From assembly GCF_017357245.1 (NCBI RefSeq), contig NZ_CP071614.1:248001-312000 (forward strand): 64,000 bases of DNA, read 5' to 3'. How positions within the stretch are numbered: the stretch's first letter is position 1; every line of letters begins with the position of its first letter. The notes below the pieces were generated by a model. It saw nothing but the letters and a program-made list of their open reading frames with translations, was not told the origin of the DNA and did no database searches. This document shows positions 63,727-64,000 of the stretch, in pieces. Source of the DNA: Rhizobium bangladeshense. Its GTDB lineage: Bacteria; Pseudomonadota; Alphaproteobacteria; Rhizobiales; Rhizobiaceae. The position numbers and the translations under genes were made by a program.

Positions 63727-64000
63727 TGCTGACCCTGCTATACGCGGCCGTTTTCACCGCGGCCCTTGTTGCTGTCGAAGCGACCATGCGCGGCTACTTC
63801 AAGACATCCGAACGCCACCGCGCAGTGAACCATCGGCTGAGATTGCTCGAGGTCAGCGATGATCATCGCAAGACCTATAGCGATATGCTCAAGGAGCGCG
63901 GTGCCGGCGAAGGTTGGCGGCAAATCCCCGTGATGCAGCGGCTGCTGCGGTTCTACGCCCAGTCGGGCATCAAGTTCGATGCCAAGAGGTTTGCTCTCTT
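63723..64000 (+). CDS. tadB: Tad pilus inner-membrane protein TadB, N-terminal part (truncated by window end)
   Basis: The frame opens with ATG ATG at 63723, overlapping the cpaF stop, and stays open to the last base, giving 92 residues. It has an N-terminal helix ([20 protein letters not shown]) and a cytoplasmic stretch with HRAVNHRLRLLE, then PVMQRLLRFYAQSGIKFDAK, the usual start of TadB. TadB and TadC form the pilus platform in the inner membrane. The transmembrane core lies beyond the window. Confidence 0.88.
   Translation, partial: MMLTLLYAAVFTAALVAVEATMRGYFKTSERHRAVNHRLRLLEVSDDHRKTYSDMLKERGAGEGWRQIPVMQRLLRFYAQSGIKFDAKRFAL

Noticed and set aside
53909-64000. The pilus locus as a type IV secretion or conjugation system because of the VirB11-like ATPase
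   Set aside because: The neighbours are Flp pilin, CpaB, a secretin, TadE-like proteins and TadB, which define a Tad pilus; no relaxase or VirB4-like gene is present.
1-64000. Mobile elements, CRISPR arrays, tRNA or rRNA genes
   Set aside because: No transposase or integrase sequence, no regular short direct repeats and no tRNA- or rRNA-like segment was recognised by eye; a covariance-model search could not be run.

Overview
The window is alpha-proteobacterial DNA of high G+C content from a fast-growing Rhizobium, most like the R. leguminosarum / R. etli group. The reasons are a RopA-type porin C-terminus, a rhamnose locus with the gene content and order known from R. leguminosarum (rhaK-U-Q-P-T-S-R divergent from rhaD-I), a RirA-type iron box in front of a ferric-siderophore receptor gene, and a RIME-like intergenic palindromic element. 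No rRNA, tRNA, CRISPR array, insertion sequence or phage gene was seen. The mix of sugar catabolism, amino-acid-type uptake and a Tad pilus locus would fit a large replicon of such a genome, but the sequence does not decide between chromosome and plasmid.

Layout. 1-300: end of a porin gene with its terminator. 350-9210 (minus strand): a complete kdp potassium operon (27-aa membrane peptide, kdpF, A, B, C, then kdpD, kdpE) that ends in a ptsN-like EIIA-Ntr gene. 9438-16994: scattered metabolism and membrane genes (CopC-like protein, polyol dehydrogenase, DedA protein, flavin disulfide reductase with a DUF4126-like partner, glutaryl-CoA dehydrogenase, cupin, LysR regulator, small secreted protein). 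17322-24484 (plus): a branched-chain-amino-acid-type ABC transporter whose second permease gene carries a one-base frameshift, then a GMC oxidoreductase and 3-hydroxyisobutyrate dehydrogenase. 24495-31448 (minus): hydroxamate siderophore uptake (fhuB, fhuD, fhuC, TonB receptor) with an upstream AraC-type regulator.

31577-43460: an FAH-family hydratase gene, then the L-rhamnose locus. Kinase, mutarotase, two permeases, ATPase, binding protein and DeoR regulator are on the minus strand. The aldolase/dehydrogenase and isomerase are on the plus strand, with an oppositely oriented PMP3 gene between them. 43527-44960: a CxxC AhpD/carboxymuconolactone-decarboxylase protein divergent from an ECF41-type sigma factor; the gap holds two back-to-back TGTCACA-N16-CGTC promoters. 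45202-53874: amidohydrolase and IclR regulator, an SDR, a fused hydantoinase/oxoprolinase divergent from a winged-helix regulator across a palindromic operator, a small conserved-looking protein divergent from a TetR regulator with two operators, and a small acidic protein.

53909-64000: a Tad/Flp pilus locus (cpaA on minus; pilA, cpaB, cpaC, a small lipoprotein, TadG-like, two TadE-like genes, cpaE, an L,D-transpeptidase, cpaF and the start of tadB on plus). The peptidoglycan transpeptidase is translationally linked to the pilus ATPase genes. Together with the small lipoprotein in the usual cpaD position, this is the most unusual composition in the window. The strongest regulatory observations are the two mirrored ECF41 promoters, the 18-bp inverted repeats between rhaR and rhaD, the oxoprolinase operator, the paired TetR operators and the iron box of the siderophore receptor.
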